Shown here: one piece after another, positions 16,224 to 25,749 of the stretch
Position numbering within the stretch: the first letter of the stretch is position 1
How the letters are laid out: each line of letters starts with the position of its first letter
From: Lentibacillus lipolyticus
GTDB lineage: Bacteria; Bacillota; Bacilli; Bacillales; Amphibacillaceae
Assembly: GCA_004145795.1 (NCBI GenBank)
Contig: SEIO01000024.1
Span: 1-43,851 of the forward strand
Direction of reading: 5' to 3'
DNA length: 43,851 nucleotides
The notes under the pieces: model-generated
Database searches by the model: none
The model's input: the letters and a program-made list of their open reading frames with translations, nothing else
What the model was told of the DNA's origin: nothing
Translations under genes and position numbers: made by a program

Positions 16224-17414
16224 TTAGATGACTTCCAATTCCTTACCAATCTTTTCATAAACGGCTAGTGCTTTATCGAGCATTTCTTTTGTATGGGCGG
16301 CTGTTGGCATGTTGCGCACACGGCCTGTTCCGCGCGGTACGGTCGGGAATACGATCGATTTAGCGTAAATGCCTCCTTCATTCAGCCGCTTACTGAATTG
16401 CTGTGTGGCGTTCTCATCACCAATAATACACGGTGTAATTGGCGTTTCGCTGTTGCCGATATCAAAGCCTAGTTTTTGCAGTCCATCCTTCAGATAGTTG
16501 CTGTTTTCCCATAGTTTTTCATTCAAATCCGTCGATTCCATCAGCAGTTCAATGGCTTTCGTACTTGCTGCAGCGTCTGCTGGTGATACCGCCGTGGAGA
16601 ACAAGAACGGACGTGAACGGACTTTCAACCAGTCAATCAATTCCGCTTTTCCGGCAACATAACCGCCAATAACACCAATCGCCTTGGACAAAGTGCCCAT
16701 CTGGAAGTCCACCTTATCCTGCAGTCCAAAGTGCTTAACCGTACCAGCGCCTTTGCCCAGCACTCCGGAACCGTGTGCGTCATCAACATAGGTGATCAGG
16801 TTAAATTCTTCGGCAATGCCAACAATTTCAGGCAGTTTGGCAATATCGCCATCCATGGAAAAGACCCCGTCGGTAATGACCATGATTTTGTTGTACTGGC
16901 CAGACTCGACAGCTTCCCGTGCCTTTTCACGCAAATCGTCCATATCTGAGTGAGCGTACGGGATAATTTTCGCTTTGGACAAGCGGCAGCCATCAATGAT
17001 GGACGCATGATTCAATGCATCGGAAAGGATAGCGTCATTTTTATCCATTACTGCCGAAATCGCAGCCATATTGCAATTGAAGCCGGACTGATACGAAATA
17101 ACTGCTTCCGTCCCTTTGAATTCCGCCAGTTTCTTCTCCAGCTCTAGATGCAAATCCAATGTTCCATTAATTGTACGAACTGCACCGGAACCAACTCCAT
17201 GCGAATCAACCGCATCTTTGGCGACTTCCTTCAGGCGTTCATCGGTTGCCAGACCAAGATAGTTGTTGGACGAAAGGTTAATCAGCTTCTTCCCATCAAT
17301 GGTAATCTCTGGACCATTTGCGCCCTCAAGCGGGTCAATTTCATTGTAGAGCCCTTTTTCTTTCAGGTCAGCAATATTTTCGTGCAAAAAGGTTTGCAAT
17401 GCGTTGCTAGTCAT
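16224..17414 (-). CDS. kbl: Glycine C-acetyltransferase (2-amino-3-ketobutyrate CoA ligase)
   Basis: 396 residues, PLP enzyme of the alpha-oxoamine synthase family. It splits 2-amino-3-oxobutanoate with CoA into glycine and acetyl-CoA. Marks: [12 protein letters not shown] near the N-terminus, [24 protein letters not shown], the PLP-nitrogen Asp in [12 protein letters not shown] and the PLP lysine in [33 protein letters not shown] near the end is typical of Kbl rather than BioF. ATG at 17414 is eight bases after GAGGAGG. Upstream of tdh in the same transcript. No riboswitch or T-box was seen in the 228-base region ahead of it. Confidence 0.92.
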   Translation of the reverse strand: MTSNALQTFLHENIADLKEKGLYNEIDPLEGANGPEITIDGKKLINLSSNNYLGLATDERLKEVAKDAVDSHGVGSGAVRTINGTLDLHLELEKKLAEFKGTEAVISYQSGFNCNMAAISAVMDKNDAILSDALNHASIIDGCRLSKAKIIPYAHSDMDDLREKAREAVESGQYNKIMVITDGVFSMDGDIAKLPEIVGIAEEFNLITYVDDAHGSGVLGKGAGTVKHFGLQDKVDFQMGTLSKAIGVIGGYVAGKAELIDWLKVRSRPFLFSTAVSPADAAASTKAIELLMESTDLNEKLWENSNYLKDGLQKLGFDIGNSETPITPCIIGDENATQQFSKRLNEGGIYAKSIVFPTVPRGTGRVRNMPTAAHTKEMLDKALAVYEKIGKELEVI

Positions 17415-17642
17415 TCCATTATCCTCCTCTTATGTAAACACTTTTTCAGTTTTCCGTTATAGCCATGTTCCACTATAAAGTTTAACACAAATCGACATCG
17501 GTTGGCACTCGGATCCTACCGCTCGCTTTTGTTCGGAATAAACTTTTGTAACATTTACCTGTTATTTTATCACAAAAATAGGTGGTACATTCGGGCCCTT
17601 TTTACTATACTGGTCTTAGAATAGAAAAGTGAGGGTGACATC

Positions 17643-17783
17643 GTGAGAAAAGTCTTAATGGCGATATTTTTTGTATTGATTTTCGGTTTTGGCTTGATTG
17701 GCATCACCCAGACCATCAGTGATACAACCGATGTGGTGGAAAAACAAGATAACGGCGAACCAAAAACAGTTACCATTCAGTAG
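17643..17783 (+). CDS. 46-residue secreted or membrane-anchored peptide
   Basis: GTG start at 17643 with GTGAGGGTGA just upstream. The product starts MRKVLMA, has one hydrophobic helix (IFFVLIFGFGLIGI) and a short acidic/polar tail (DTTDVVEKQDNGEPKTVTIQ). It looks like a small single-pass membrane or exported peptide. It stands alone on the plus strand between kbl and the LysM-3D gene; a TATACT (about 17608) could be its -10 box. No family recognised. Support is the ribosome site and the protein-like composition only. Confidence 0.55.
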   Translation: MRKVLMAIFFVLIFGFGLIGITQTISDTTDVVEKQDNGEPKTVTIQ

Positions 17784-17891
17784 TGGAGTAATCTTTAATT
17801 TTTCAAAGAACTCCACCTGAACTCGCTTTATAGTGAGTGCTAAAGCCGATTTCATAAGGTTACCTAGAGCTTATACGTTCCTAATGTACAA

Positions 17892-17930
17892 AAAAGCGGA
17901 CCCTTGTCCAATCGGCAAGGGTCCGCTTTT
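17892..17930 (-). terminator. Terminator after the LysM-3D gene
   Basis: AAAAGCGGACCCTTG (17892-17906) and CAAGGGTCCGCTTTT (17916-17930) are perfect 15-base arms around a nine-base loop; on the minus strand the stem runs into TTTTTTG. It can also end transcription from the 46-residue gene. Confidence 0.92.
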
Positions 17931-17939
17931 CGTTCCTTT

Positions 17940-18713
17940 CTATTTATTAACAATCGTCACGTCGACAGTACGGACGCCCCAGTCATATGCCTCTGCCTTT
18001 GTTGAGACGTGGACATCAATTTTATTGCCCTGGATGGCACTGCCAACATCAGCAGCTGTTGCATACCCATAACCTTCTACATACACTTCCGAACCAATCG
18101 GAATAACGCTTGGATCAACAGCGATCACTTTCGCATCCGGGTTGGCGTTCAAGTCCACTCCCGTTGATGTGACCCCGGAGCATCCATCACAGTCTGCTGT
18201 ATAAGCCGTTGCCTCTACAGTAACAGTTTTGCCTTCCGGATTGTCCTTGGATGACTGTTCCTTGCTGTTACTTGATTCAGTTTCGGCGGCCTGTTCGGTT
18301 TTGGCTTGTCCCTGCTCCAGTTCCTGAGTATTGGCAGACGCAGTTTCAGCCTTGTCATAATCTGCATCTGCATCTTTGATTTCAAGTTCTTGTCCAATCA
18401 CAATCATTTCTGATTCCAAGTCATTCCATTTTTTTAAGTCTTCAACCGATACACTATATGCATCGCTGATACCGATTAACGTATCGCCATGCTGTACCTT
18501 GTATGTCTCATACAAATTCAGTTCTTGCTTTGGCTGAATGGTCGTTGTATTCAATTCATTTATTTCTACTAGTTTTGTGACAGTTGTATTGTTTTCTGTT
18601 GCGATATCCCAAAGGTTGTCCTCTTTTTCGACGGTATGTTCCGCTGCCGATACACTGGTCAGTGCTGCGCCGGCCATAAAGACACCCGCAACAATCGAAG
18701 CCAGTTTCTTCAT
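17940..18713 (-). CDS. yocH: Secreted cell-wall protein with two LysM and a 3D domain (YocH-like)
   Basis: 257 residues. Signal peptide (MKKLASIVAGVFMAGAALTSVSA, cleavage after AxA), LysM 1 (about 25-68, HTVEKEDNLWDIATEN), LysM 2 (about 70-112, YKVQHGDTLIGISDAY), a Gln/Glu/Ser-rich linker (115-160) and a C-terminal 3D domain (165-257) with VEATAYTADCDGCSG, VIAVDPSVIPIGS, TAADVGSAIQGNKIDVHV carrying the Asp residues that name the domain. LysM binds peptidoglycan; 3D domains resemble resuscitation-promoting lytic enzymes, so it likely cleaves or remodels the wall. Strong site AAAGGAGGG before the ATG. A WalR-like box lies upstream, in line with YocH in B. subtilis being in the WalRK regulon. 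Confidence 0.88.
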   Translation of the reverse strand: MKKLASIVAGVFMAGAALTSVSAAEHTVEKEDNLWDIATENNTTVTKLVEINELNTTTIQPKQELNLYETYKVQHGDTLIGISDAYSVSVEDLKKWNDLESEMIVIGQELEIKDADADYDKAETASANTQELEQGQAKTEQAAETESSNSKEQSSKDNPEGKTVTVEATAYTADCDGCSGVTSTGVDLNANPDAKVIAVDPSVIPIGSEVYVEGYGYATAADVGSAIQGNKIDVHVSTKAEAYDWGVRTVDVTIVNK

Positions 18714-18783
18714 AAGGTAGTCCCTCCTTTAAATTGCATTGCCTATCCTACCATAGCCGCAATGGCCATGCAGTTACAGGTCA

Positions 18784-18800
18784 ATTAAAAGTTCATTACA
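18784..18800 (-). promoter_or_regulatory. Candidate WalR box upstream of the LysM-3D gene
   Basis: On the minus strand TGTAAT-GAACT-TTTAAT fits TGTWAH-N5-TGTWAH with one mismatch in the second half. It lies about 75-90 bases ahead of the start codon. One mismatch in an AT-rich region can be chance. Confidence 0.35.
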
Positions 18801-18981
18801 AGGATTACCAGACTACCGAAGAAATATTACAATTTTAATAGATTTATTGCAAAAGATACCGCCATTCTATTTGGAAACGCTTTTTTGACATACTGTTGTC
18901 ATGAAAGGTTAGTTAGACCTCTTGTTTAAATACTGCGCGGCTGATCAGATAATCATAAAGCTTTTAACAGTAATGCAGGAC

Positions 18982-19890
18982 TTATCCGTTAAATACCCCT
19001 TCCAGCAAATCTCCAATCCTGCTAAGAAAGTCGTTGACAATGTTCTTCACTTTCTTCCAAAAACCTTCATCATTTACTAGATCCTGCACTTTGGATGCAA
19101 TAGCATCGAGCTGATTTTTCACCTTGTCAAAATTAATATCCAGGTTACGCATACGGTCAAATAGATCGATGAGCATCTGACGGTGTTCGTCACTTAAAGA
19201 AATCCCGAGCTGATCAAGCTTGTCCTGGACAATTTGTTCAACTTCTTCTTTGGTTACCGGGTTTTGCTCAGCAATTTGTTTCTTAATTTCCGTCAGTAAT
19301 TCACTTACCTTTTCTTGATTCAATCCAGCATCATCGGCAAGGTCGGTTGCCACGCCAAGCTCATCGTTGGCCAGCTTCATCCGCTCTTTATCCAGCTGTT
19401 CACCTTCCGCATCATAAGCTTTATAAATGCCCGTCAACGCTGAGTGCCCACTCACTTTCACCGGGGATGCCACATCAACGGTTGCGTTTTCCACGCCGGC
19501 AGTGAGCAGAGCATTTGCATACATCTCATTCGTTACTTGGGTAATATTTTCCGGAGTGACAATATTGATTGTAAGACCTGTTCCCTTCTCTTCCCTGGTA
19601 ATCTTTGCTGAAGAGAACATACGTGAATCCGGATTCCCATCAATGTAGTTTGCAATATCTTTACCTGTCACCGAATATTCCTTCACATTTTCCGCTTTCG
19701 TTACTTCCAGCAGTTCGCTCACTTCCTGTTTTTGTGCATCGGATAACGTGTCCCCATACACCACAATCGGTGCACCCAATTTTTCATTAATTCCGTCATT
19801 TGCCGCCTGTACCGGTGCAGTAATGCCTCCAACAGCTAACAGAATCAGTGCCGCTAAGGCAATCATTTTGGTGAAATACCTCATTTTCAT
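18982..19890 (-). CDS. Exported DUF1002-family protein (YpuA-like)
   Basis: 302 residues. Signal peptide with cleavage at APVQA-AN (about residue 28). The first part (35-200) has the DUF1002 pattern: GAPIVVYGDTLSDAQKQEV, DIANYIDGNPDSRMFSSAKI, ITQVTNEMYANALLTAGVENATVDVASPV and ALTGIYKAY. The last 100 residues are helical with EEVEQIVQDKLDQLGISLSD. The family is secreted in Firmicutes and of unknown function; B. subtilis YpuA is a member. Standing next to the LysM-3D protein suggests an envelope role, but each gene seems to have its own transcript (about 270 bases apart). Confidence 0.85.
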   Translation of the reverse strand: MKMRYFTKMIALAALILLAVGGITAPVQAANDGINEKLGAPIVVYGDTLSDAQKQEVSELLEVTKAENVKEYSVTGKDIANYIDGNPDSRMFSSAKITREEKGTGLTINIVTPENITQVTNEMYANALLTAGVENATVDVASPVKVSGHSALTGIYKAYDAEGEQLDKERMKLANDELGVATDLADDAGLNQEKVSELLTEIKKQIAEQNPVTKEEVEQIVQDKLDQLGISLSDEHRQMLIDLFDRMRNLDINFDKVKNQLDAIASKVQDLVNDEGFWKKVKNIVNDFLSRIGDLLEGVFNG

Positions 19891-20063
19891 GCTCCTTCAC
19901 ATTAAGATATATATCTATTCAGCTTCACTCATGGTTACGATGTATTATACAGCTTTATGACCGGTTACGATAGCTTTAACACAAGCCAAGCCGGGATTGC
20001 TGCCGGCAAGCATGCTCCTTTTATTTTATTTCGCATTGGCGTATATTGAGGGTAGCGAATTAA

Positions 20064-21323
20064 TTGGGAAAGAGGGGCTGTAACATCACTGGGCAAAATC
20101 CTTATATAAAACGTAACCTCATAATCATGTGGTTTGCAAACTTTTTCATTGCTGGAAGCGTCACCATGGTCCTTCCGTTCATTTCCTTGTTCATTGATGA
20201 GTTCGGAGACTTTTCAGATTCCTACGTGCAATCATGGTCAGGCTGGATCTTTGGAATCACCTTCGTCACCGCGTTTATTTTCTCCCCGATTTGGGGGCGG
20301 ATTGGGGATAAGTATGGCCGGAAAAAAATACTTATTCTCTCATCTGCCGGACTTGGCTTATCTGTAATGTTGATGGGGTCGGCGAATTCTGTCTGGGACC
20401 TATTTTTTCTGCGGCTGTTTATGGGGGTTTTTACCGGATTCATCCCGATGTCACAAGCGCTTATTTCTACGCAAACACCAAAAGAAGTTGCCGGACAAGT
20501 GCTGGGGACACTGCAAACAGGCAGCATTACTGGCTCGCTGATGGGACCGCTTTTGGGTGGTGCACTAGCAGACGTGTTCGGTTATGCAGCAACATTTCAG
20601 TGGGTATCTATCTCTATTTTCCTGTCCGGGATCATTGTATTGTTTGGTGTCCAGGAAGCACGAATGAAGGACCCGGCGGATGAAGACAAACAACAGGCGT
20701 ATACGAGCAAAGAGGTGCTTATGCACATTGTAAAAAATCCTGTACTGCTAGTCGTTATGCTAATTTCTGCACTCGTGCAAATCGCGCACTTCAGCATTCA
20801 GCCGATACTGTCGCTGTATGTAGAAACTATTCACGGGCCCGCTAATATAGCATTCTTTTCCGGCATGGCTTTCTCTGCTGCTGGACTTGGCAATTTATTA
20901 ATGACAAAACGATGGGGAAGACTCGGTGACCGAATTGGCTATGTTAAGGTGCTTATCTTCTTACTGTTTATGGCTGGTATCGTGTATTTTCCGGGCGCAT
21001 TTGTGACAACGATTTGGCAGCTGGTCATTTTGCGCTTCCTGCTTGGTATTTCAATTGGCGGCATTATTCCCGTCCGGATTGCCTACATCAGGCAAGAAGC
21101 CCCTATTTCCATGCAAGGGGAAGTGCTCGGTTACAACACTAGCCTTCGCTTTCTTGGTAACGTGATTGGTCCGGCATTAGGTGGCATGCTGGCAGGTCTT
21201 TTCGGATTTTCTGCCGTCTTTTTTGTCACCAGCGGATTGCTTCTTTCAAGCGGATTCTTCATGCTTGCTGCCTGGTACAAACACGAATATGCAGGAAAAC
21301 AAACACAGACCACTTCTTCATAA
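20064..21323 (+). CDS. MFS multidrug-type exporter
   Basis: 419 residues, twelve predicted membrane helices. Motif A in the loop between helices 2 and 3 is GRIGDKYGRKKILI, repeated in degenerate form in the second half (KRWGRLGDRIGYVKVL); the PMSQALISTQTPKEVAGQVLGTLQTG and GPLLGGALADVFGY segments fit the drug:H+ antiporter branch (NorA/MdtG kind). Substrate not predictable. The start is uncertain: a TTG at 20064 with GAGGG eleven bases upstream gives a 21-residue cytoplasmic head; GAGGGG further down has no proper start codon behind it, and the first ATG (20127) would cut into helix 1. Ends just before a dispersed repeat element. Confidence 0.83.
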   Translation: MGKRGCNITGQNPYIKRNLIIMWFANFFIAGSVTMVLPFISLFIDEFGDFSDSYVQSWSGWIFGITFVTAFIFSPIWGRIGDKYGRKKILILSSAGLGLSVMLMGSANSVWDLFFLRLFMGVFTGFIPMSQALISTQTPKEVAGQVLGTLQTGSITGSLMGPLLGGALADVFGYAATFQWVSISIFLSGIIVLFGVQEARMKDPADEDKQQAYTSKEVLMHIVKNPVLLVVMLISALVQIAHFSIQPILSLYVETIHGPANIAFFSGMAFSAAGLGNLLMTKRWGRLGDRIGYVKVLIFLLFMAGIVYFPGAFVTTIWQLVILRFLLGISIGGIIPVRIAYIRQEAPISMQGEVLGYNTSLRFLGNVIGPALGGMLAGLFGFSAVFFVTSGLLLSSGFFMLAAWYKHEYAGKQTQTTSS

Positions 21324-21333
21324 TCGGACGAAC

Positions 21334-21504
21334 AAAAGCGCAAGCGCCTTGCTCACCCCCGAAAAGCTTAAGCAAGAATTCGCAGTGGCGGGATTTGCCA
21401 CGTAGAATTATTGCTTAAGACCTCGAGGGGGTAGGCGCTGGCCGGCTAAGTTCGGCACTTCCTGGCGGGCGCCGGCACTAGTACGTCCTGTACGTCGAAG
21501 CTGG
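21334..21504. repeat. About 170-bp dispersed hairpin element
   Basis: Starts AAAAGCGCAAGCGCCTTG. The arm AGCGCC...CACCCCCG (21343-21361) pairs with CGAGGGGGTAGGCGCT (21424-21439); inside, CTTAAGCAA (21367-21375) pairs with TTGCTTAAG (21411-21419), and TGGCGGGATTTGCCA forms the tip. A second part (21440-21504) has GGCGGGCGCCGGC and the doubled TACGTC around CCTG. Elements with this opening and with CTCGAGGGGGTAGGCGCTG are, as I recall, scattered between genes in many Bacillaceae. No coding potential. It lies after the MFS gene. Confidence 0.8.
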
Positions 21505-21702
21505 ACATGGCTATTGCTGACAAAGAGCTTAATACAGCCAAAAATTTTATACTTTCTAATCTGCAGAAAAGAAACAGCAGCTTCACAAGGAGACCGCTGT
21601 TTTAGTTGATATCCCGGATTAATTTAAGCATAAATATTGATATATCATGCAGGATATGATACAAATACGAAGTCTACAATTATTAGAAAGAAAGTGATAG
21701 CT

Positions 21703-21948
21703 ATGGGCATAGTCATTGTTGAGGTATGTGACGGAAACGCGATCACTTCTTTAGATATAGAAGGAATCATCGAAGAGGAATTTCCAGAGGTTGCCGTACT
21801 AATGAACGAATGCTTATCATTTTGCGGTTTATGCCGGGTCAAACCATACGCACTCGTCAACAACCGGCGCGTTTTCGGCAACACACCAGAAGAATGTTTA
21901 GATAAAATTCGAGAAGCAATAAAAGAAGAACTGGCCGTATACCAATAA
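21703..21948 (+). CDS. DUF1450 (YuzB-like) small cysteine protein
   Basis: 81 residues. Starts MGIVIVEVCDGNAI and has the family's cysteine block NECLSFCGLCRVKPYALVN followed by a conserved end (FGNTPEECLDKIREAIKEEL). The fold is expected to be thioredoxin-like or ferredoxin-like, and the cysteines may bind metal or take part in redox chemistry; the function is unknown. Start at the ATG at 21703, preceded by GAAAGTGAT; the longer frame from 21637 lacks a ribosome site. Monocistronic, with its own terminator that overlaps the last codons. Confidence 0.85.
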   Translation: MGIVIVEVCDGNAITSLDIEGIIEEEFPEVAVLMNECLSFCGLCRVKPYALVNNRRVFGNTPEECLDKIREAIKEELAVYQ

Positions 21949-21963
21949 CGGCCAGTTCTTCTT
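21926..21963 (+). terminator. Terminator overlapping the end of the DUF1450 gene
   Basis: AAGAACTGGCCGT (21926-21938) and ACGGCCAGTTCTT (21948-21960) are perfect 13-base arms around nine bases that include the stop codon; CTTTCT follows. Confidence 0.85.
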
Positions 21964-22047
21964 TCTGTTATTTGTCATAGTTGTTTTACGCCGACACCTA
22001 TTTCCCTGCTATTATTGCCCGGGAAATATTTTGACGAAATTTGCGGT

Positions 22048-23217
22048 CTATAAACTAGCCTGCAAAATTTGCACCGAATCATCTCTTGTCAGTTGTTTAA
22101 AGTTACCGAACTCCGGACGGGCGATGACGGTCTTATCAGCCATTTCCTCCACCGTGCTCTCATCAATATCATACTCTCCAAGTGTTGCTGGTGCGCCAAT
22201 GGAGTCCCAGAATGCGCGCAATTTGTCGATGCCTTCCATTGCCGCTTCATAGTCACTTTTCCCTTCCGCATCCACATCAAACACACGGACAGCCAGCTGT
22301 TTAAACCGTTCAGCATTGGATTCATCCAGGACATGCTTCATCCAGTTTGGAAACAGGACGGCCAGCCCGCCGCCGTGCGGAATGTCATGTACAGCCGAAA
22401 CAGCGTGTTCCAGGTTATGCGTGGCCCAGTCTCCTCGGAATCCCATATTGAGCATGTCGTTCAATGCCAGTGTTCCGCTCAGCATGATGGTTTCCCGATA
22501 CTCGTAATTTTCCAGATCTTCCACCAGTTTTGGTGCTGTTTCTTTCACCGTCTGCAATATGGATTCACAAAACCTGTCCTGTATCGGTGTGTTCCCAGTT
22601 TGGTGAAAATAGTGTTCCAGCACGTGTGACATAATATCTACCATGCCGTAAACGGTCTGTTCACGTGGTACAGAGAAAGTGTTCGCCGGATCCAGAATGG
22701 AAAACTTCGGGTACGTATAAGGCGAGCCCCAACCATGTTTTTCATGCGTTTCCCAATTCGTGATGACCGAACCGCGGTTCATTTCCGACCCTGTTGCCGC
22801 AATCGTCAATACCGTCCCAAACGGCAATGCATCAGACGCCGCTTCTTTTTTCGTAACGATATCCCATATATCGGTATCCGTCATTGCCCCCGCGGCGATG
22901 GCCTTTGTCGCATCAATCGTACTGCCGCCGCCAACCGCAAGCAAAAACTCGATACCTTCATTTTTGCAGAGATCAATACCTTTGCGGACTGTCGAAACAC
23001 GCGGATTTGGCTCCACGCCAGGTAACTCGTGCACTTCTGCGTCAATCGCGGCAAGCCTGTCCATGACTTTATCATAAACGCCATTACGTTTGATGCTGCC
23101 TCCGCCATAAACAACAAGTACTTTTTTTCCGTATTGGGAGACCTCTTCCGGCAGTTGTTCCAGCTGTCCTCTGCCAAATATCAGCTTGACTGGATTATAA
23201 AATGTAAAATTATTCAT
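22048..23217 (-). CDS. Iron-containing alcohol dehydrogenase (YugJ/BdhA type)
   Basis: 389 residues. Group III metal-dependent alcohol dehydrogenase, probably NADPH- or NADH-linked, acting on butanol- or butanal-like substrates in the cytoplasm. Nucleotide site [12 protein letters not shown] and [17 protein letters not shown]; metal ligands from [12 protein letters not shown] (Asp, His) and [23 protein letters not shown] (two His). The start [17 protein letters not shown] is typical of the YugJ/YugK/BdhA set. Located 17 bases downstream of ridA on the same strand, so both are probably cotranscribed; RidA could clear reactive imines, while the link to this dehydrogenase is not established. Confidence 0.88.
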   Translation of the reverse strand: MNNFTFYNPVKLIFGRGQLEQLPEEVSQYGKKVLVVYGGGSIKRNGVYDKVMDRLAAIDAEVHELPGVEPNPRVSTVRKGIDLCKNEGIEFLLAVGGGSTIDATKAIAAGAMTDTDIWDIVTKKEAASDALPFGTVLTIAATGSEMNRGSVITNWETHEKHGWGSPYTYPKFSILDPANTFSVPREQTVYGMVDIMSHVLEHYFHQTGNTPIQDRFCESILQTVKETAPKLVEDLENYEYRETIMLSGTLALNDMLNMGFRGDWATHNLEHAVSAVHDIPHGGGLAVLFPNWMKHVLDESNAERFKQLAVRVFDVDAEGKSDYEAAMEGIDKLRAFWDSIGAPATLGEYDIDESTVEEMADKTVIARPEFGNFKQLTRDDSVQILQASL

Positions 23218-23234
23218 GATGATTCCTCCGTTTG

Positions 23235-23612
23235 TTAACCTTTATAAACGATTGCATCCATTTCAATGCGGGCGCCTTTTGGAAGCTGGCTGACCTCCAC
23301 TGTCGCCCTTGCAGGATATGGCTGTGTCAAATAGCCGCCATAAATTTCATTTACCGTTGCAAAGTCATCCATAGATGCGACATATATGGTGAATTTAACG
23401 ACATCTGAAAAGTCTGCGTCCGCCTCTGCCAGGATTGCCTGCAGGTTTTTTAGCACCTGCCGCGTCTGGTTTTCAATGCCATCTGCCAGTTCACCCGTTT
23501 CCGGCTGTAAGCCAATTTGCCCGGAAATATAAACAAAATCACCTGCCTGAATTGCTTGAGAATACGGCCCTATTGCATCTGGTGCATTTTTTGTGTAGAT
23601 TGCTTTAACCAT
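23235..23612 (-). CDS. ridA: RidA-family reactive imine deaminase
   Basis: 125 residues, the usual length. Hydrolyses 2-iminoacids such as 2-aminoacrylate and 2-iminobutanoate, by-products of PLP enzymes, in the cytoplasm as a trimer. Diagnostic residues: Tyr17 in GPYSQA, Arg102 in PARATVEV (equivalent to the carboxylate-binding Arg105 of E. coli RidA) and Glu117 in RIEMDAI, so it should be catalytically competent. First gene of a two-gene unit with the iron alcohol dehydrogenase. A strong GGGGGA site precedes the ATG. Confidence 0.93.
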   Translation of the reverse strand: MVKAIYTKNAPDAIGPYSQAIQAGDFVYISGQIGLQPETGELADGIENQTRQVLKNLQAILAEADADFSDVVKFTIYVASMDDFATVNEIYGGYLTQPYPARATVEVSQLPKGARIEMDAIVYKG

Positions 23613-23671
23613 TCAAAATCCTCCCCCATCTTTTCGATTATATCCAGAATACCATGTTGCTATTTTCACTA

Positions 23672-24289
23672 CTAATCATTTGCAACGGCACTCCGATATT
23701 CAAGCACATCACGGACGTAATAAATATCGCCATAGCAGGCATCGTATTGTTTCGCCTCATCTCTTAAACAGGAATACCTGGATTTATCCGCAGCGGCCTT
23801 GTACATCTGCTGCGAAAAAGCGATAGCGGCATCTTGTGAGTAGGTTCCTGAATGGGCATGCACATAATCAATAAATCCTTGGCCAAAATTGTACGACTGG
23901 ATGGCCAGCTTCAGATCACCGTCAGCTGCCTCCAATGTACGGGAAAAGTAACGTACCCCTTGCTTAATAGACAGGTCTGGATTGTTAATACAACCGCGTG
24001 ACCCGCAGTAGCTTTCAGACGCCTGCATCGGGTCATTGCCGCGCCCGCCTGATTCCTGCATCATCATCGCCAGCAGGACATGAACATGGTCACTAACGCC
24101 AAACTTTTCCGCATACGTTTCCACGACCGGTTTATAGTCCATGACATCCTCGCTTAAGCCTCCATGACGATTCCCTGTCGGCTTGTTTCCCCAGTCCACA
24201 GATGCGAGCGACAAAACAACCAACACACTGGCCATTATAAAAGCAGCCAGAGCCGACTGTTTGAGTGCTTTTTTTGTTTTTCGTCTCAT
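23672..24289 (-). CDS. Membrane-anchored lysozyme-like protein (CwlT N-domain type)
   Basis: 205 residues. Basic head (MRRKTKKALK), one helix (SALAAFIMASVLVVLSLA) and a lysozyme-like domain (about 50-195): YAEKFGVSDHVHVLLAMMMQESGGRGNDPMQASES, where the Glu in QESGG is the probable acid, then SIKQGVRYFSRTLEAA and IQSYNFGQGFIDYVHAH. This matches the muramidase domain of CwlT and phage tail lysozymes; the NlpC/P60 second domain of CwlT is absent. It should cleave glycan strands outside the membrane. Start at the ATG at 24289 with AGAGGG upstream; the longer frame from 24319 is not supported. Separate from ridA by 60 bases. Confidence 0.85.
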   Translation of the reverse strand: MRRKTKKALKQSALAAFIMASVLVVLSLASVDWGNKPTGNRHGGLSEDVMDYKPVVETYAEKFGVSDHVHVLLAMMMQESGGRGNDPMQASESYCGSRGCINNPDLSIKQGVRYFSRTLEAADGDLKLAIQSYNFGQGFIDYVHAHSGTYSQDAAIAFSQQMYKAAADKSRYSCLRDEAKQYDACYGDIYYVRDVLEYRSAVAND

Positions 24290-24393
24290 ATTATCCCTCT
24301 GCTTATAAGTGCGTACCAAACTCTATAAAAATTCCTGAAGCTATCTGTAAAGACAACCATGCCCGGCGCAGTCCTTGCCGTGAAGTGTCTGTA

Positions 24394-25749
24394 TCACCCT
24401 TTATTGGGCCTGCGTTCGTTCAGTATCTCTTTTTCACGCCAGTTGCCGAATCGGTAATACAAGAAAGCGACCAAACTGCTGACAAGGAAGCTGAGACCCA
24501 TGCCGACAGCAATTCCCGTATCTCCAAACCAGGAGGAAAACAAGCCGGCCAGCGGAAACCGAAGCACCCAGAAAGAAATGACGTTCAGCACCAACACTTG
24601 ATACATCGCTCCTGCTGCCCGGACAATCCCATTCAAGATAAAATTAATACCAAGAAACGGGTAGCATAATGCAATGATCTGTAAGTATGTGGTTCCAAAT
24701 GAAACAGCCTGCGCATCGTCAATGAACAGTCTGATGCCGTATTCCGCGAATAACACAACGAGAAAACCAACGAGCAGCATGACTGAAAAGTTATACAGGA
24801 CGCCATACTTGGCAATCTGCCTGACGCGCGGCCAGTCACGCACACCAATATTTTGCCCGGCCATGCTGTTAACCGACGTTCCGAGCGCGTGAGCAGGCAG
24901 CATCAAAATACTGTCCAGCCGCTGTGCCGCACCAAATCCAGCCACCACATGATCCCCGAACCCGGTAACAACACTCATGATGGCCGCCGAGCCTGCCGAA
25001 ATAACCGCCATCTGCAATCCGGATGGGATGCCAAGGTTCAGTATCAGGCCGATTTCCTGTTTTGATGGCATACTCGGTATGCTGAATGGTGCGAGCTTTT
25101 TGGAAAGCACATAGATGGTGCCATAAAGAAAAGCACTGCCCTGCGCGACAATGGTTGCAAACGCCGCCCCATTGATGCCAAGGTCAAACCCCGCGATGAA
25201 TAGCGGGTTCAGAATAATATTTAAAAGTACAGCAATCATCACAAAACGCAGTGGCGTTTTACTGTCACCCATTGCCCGCAATACGGTACTGATGAAATTG
25301 TAGCCAAATAGAAACAAGATTCCGAGAAAATTAATCTGCAAATACGTCTGTGCTTCCGGAAGCATCGTTTCCGGTGTGCCCAAAAGCCGCAGCAGCTGTT
25401 CGGCAAATGTGTGGCCAAGCGTGCTTAAAAGCAGCGCCATTACGGTTAAAATGACGACAAACGCATTCAAATACTGCTTCAGGCCCGTTTGATTGTCACG
25501 GCCTTTCTGCTGCGAAAGAATCGTTAGCGCCGCATTATTCAGCCCCAGAACGAAAGAAAGCACCGTAAAAATGATTGTACTCGAGACTGCCACCGACCCG
25601 AGCGCACTTGCCCCAAGCAAATTGCCGACCCATAAACTGTCTGCAAACTGATACGACGTCTGCAGCAGATTCGTCAGCATGACCGGACCCGAGAAAATAA
25701 TGAGGTGCCGCAAAATATTTCCCTGTGTAAAATCATGCTGGTTTGCCAT
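24394..25749 (-). CDS. MATE-family efflux transporter
   Basis: 451 residues, twelve predicted helices in two matching halves, typical MATE length. Signs: LRHLIIFSGPVMLTNLLQTSYQFADSLWVGNLLG at the N-terminus, RAMGDSKTPLRFV in helix 5 region, GFGDHVVAGFGAAQRLDSI and NIGVRDWPRVRQIAKYG in the second half. Exports cationic drugs or metabolites by Na+ or H+ exchange; substrate unknown. Start chosen at the ATG at 25749 (MANQHDFTQGN), with GAAAGGCGGG upstream; the longer frame to 25818 adds a hydrophilic leader unlike the family. Confidence 0.88.
   Translation of the reverse strand: MANQHDFTQGNILRHLIIFSGPVMLTNLLQTSYQFADSLWVGNLLGASALGSVAVSSTIIFTVLSFVLGLNNAALTILSQQKGRDNQTGLKQYLNAFVVILTVMALLLSTLGHTFAEQLLRLLGTPETMLPEAQTYLQINFLGILFLFGYNFISTVLRAMGDSKTPLRFVMIAVLLNIILNPLFIAGFDLGINGAAFATIVAQGSAFLYGTIYVLSKKLAPFSIPSMPSKQEIGLILNLGIPSGLQMAVISAGSAAIMSVVTGFGDHVVAGFGAAQRLDSILMLPAHALGTSVNSMAGQNIGVRDWPRVRQIAKYGVLYNFSVMLLVGFLVVLFAEYGIRLFIDDAQAVSFGTTYLQIIALCYPFLGINFILNGIVRAAGAMYQVLVLNVISFWVLRFPLAGLFSSWFGDTGIAVGMGLSFLVSSLVAFLYYRFGNWREKEILNERRPNKG

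Noticed and set aside
17415-17642. T-box or riboswitch ahead of kbl
   Set aside because: No T-box sequence (TGGNACCGCG) or other known aptamer block could be found.
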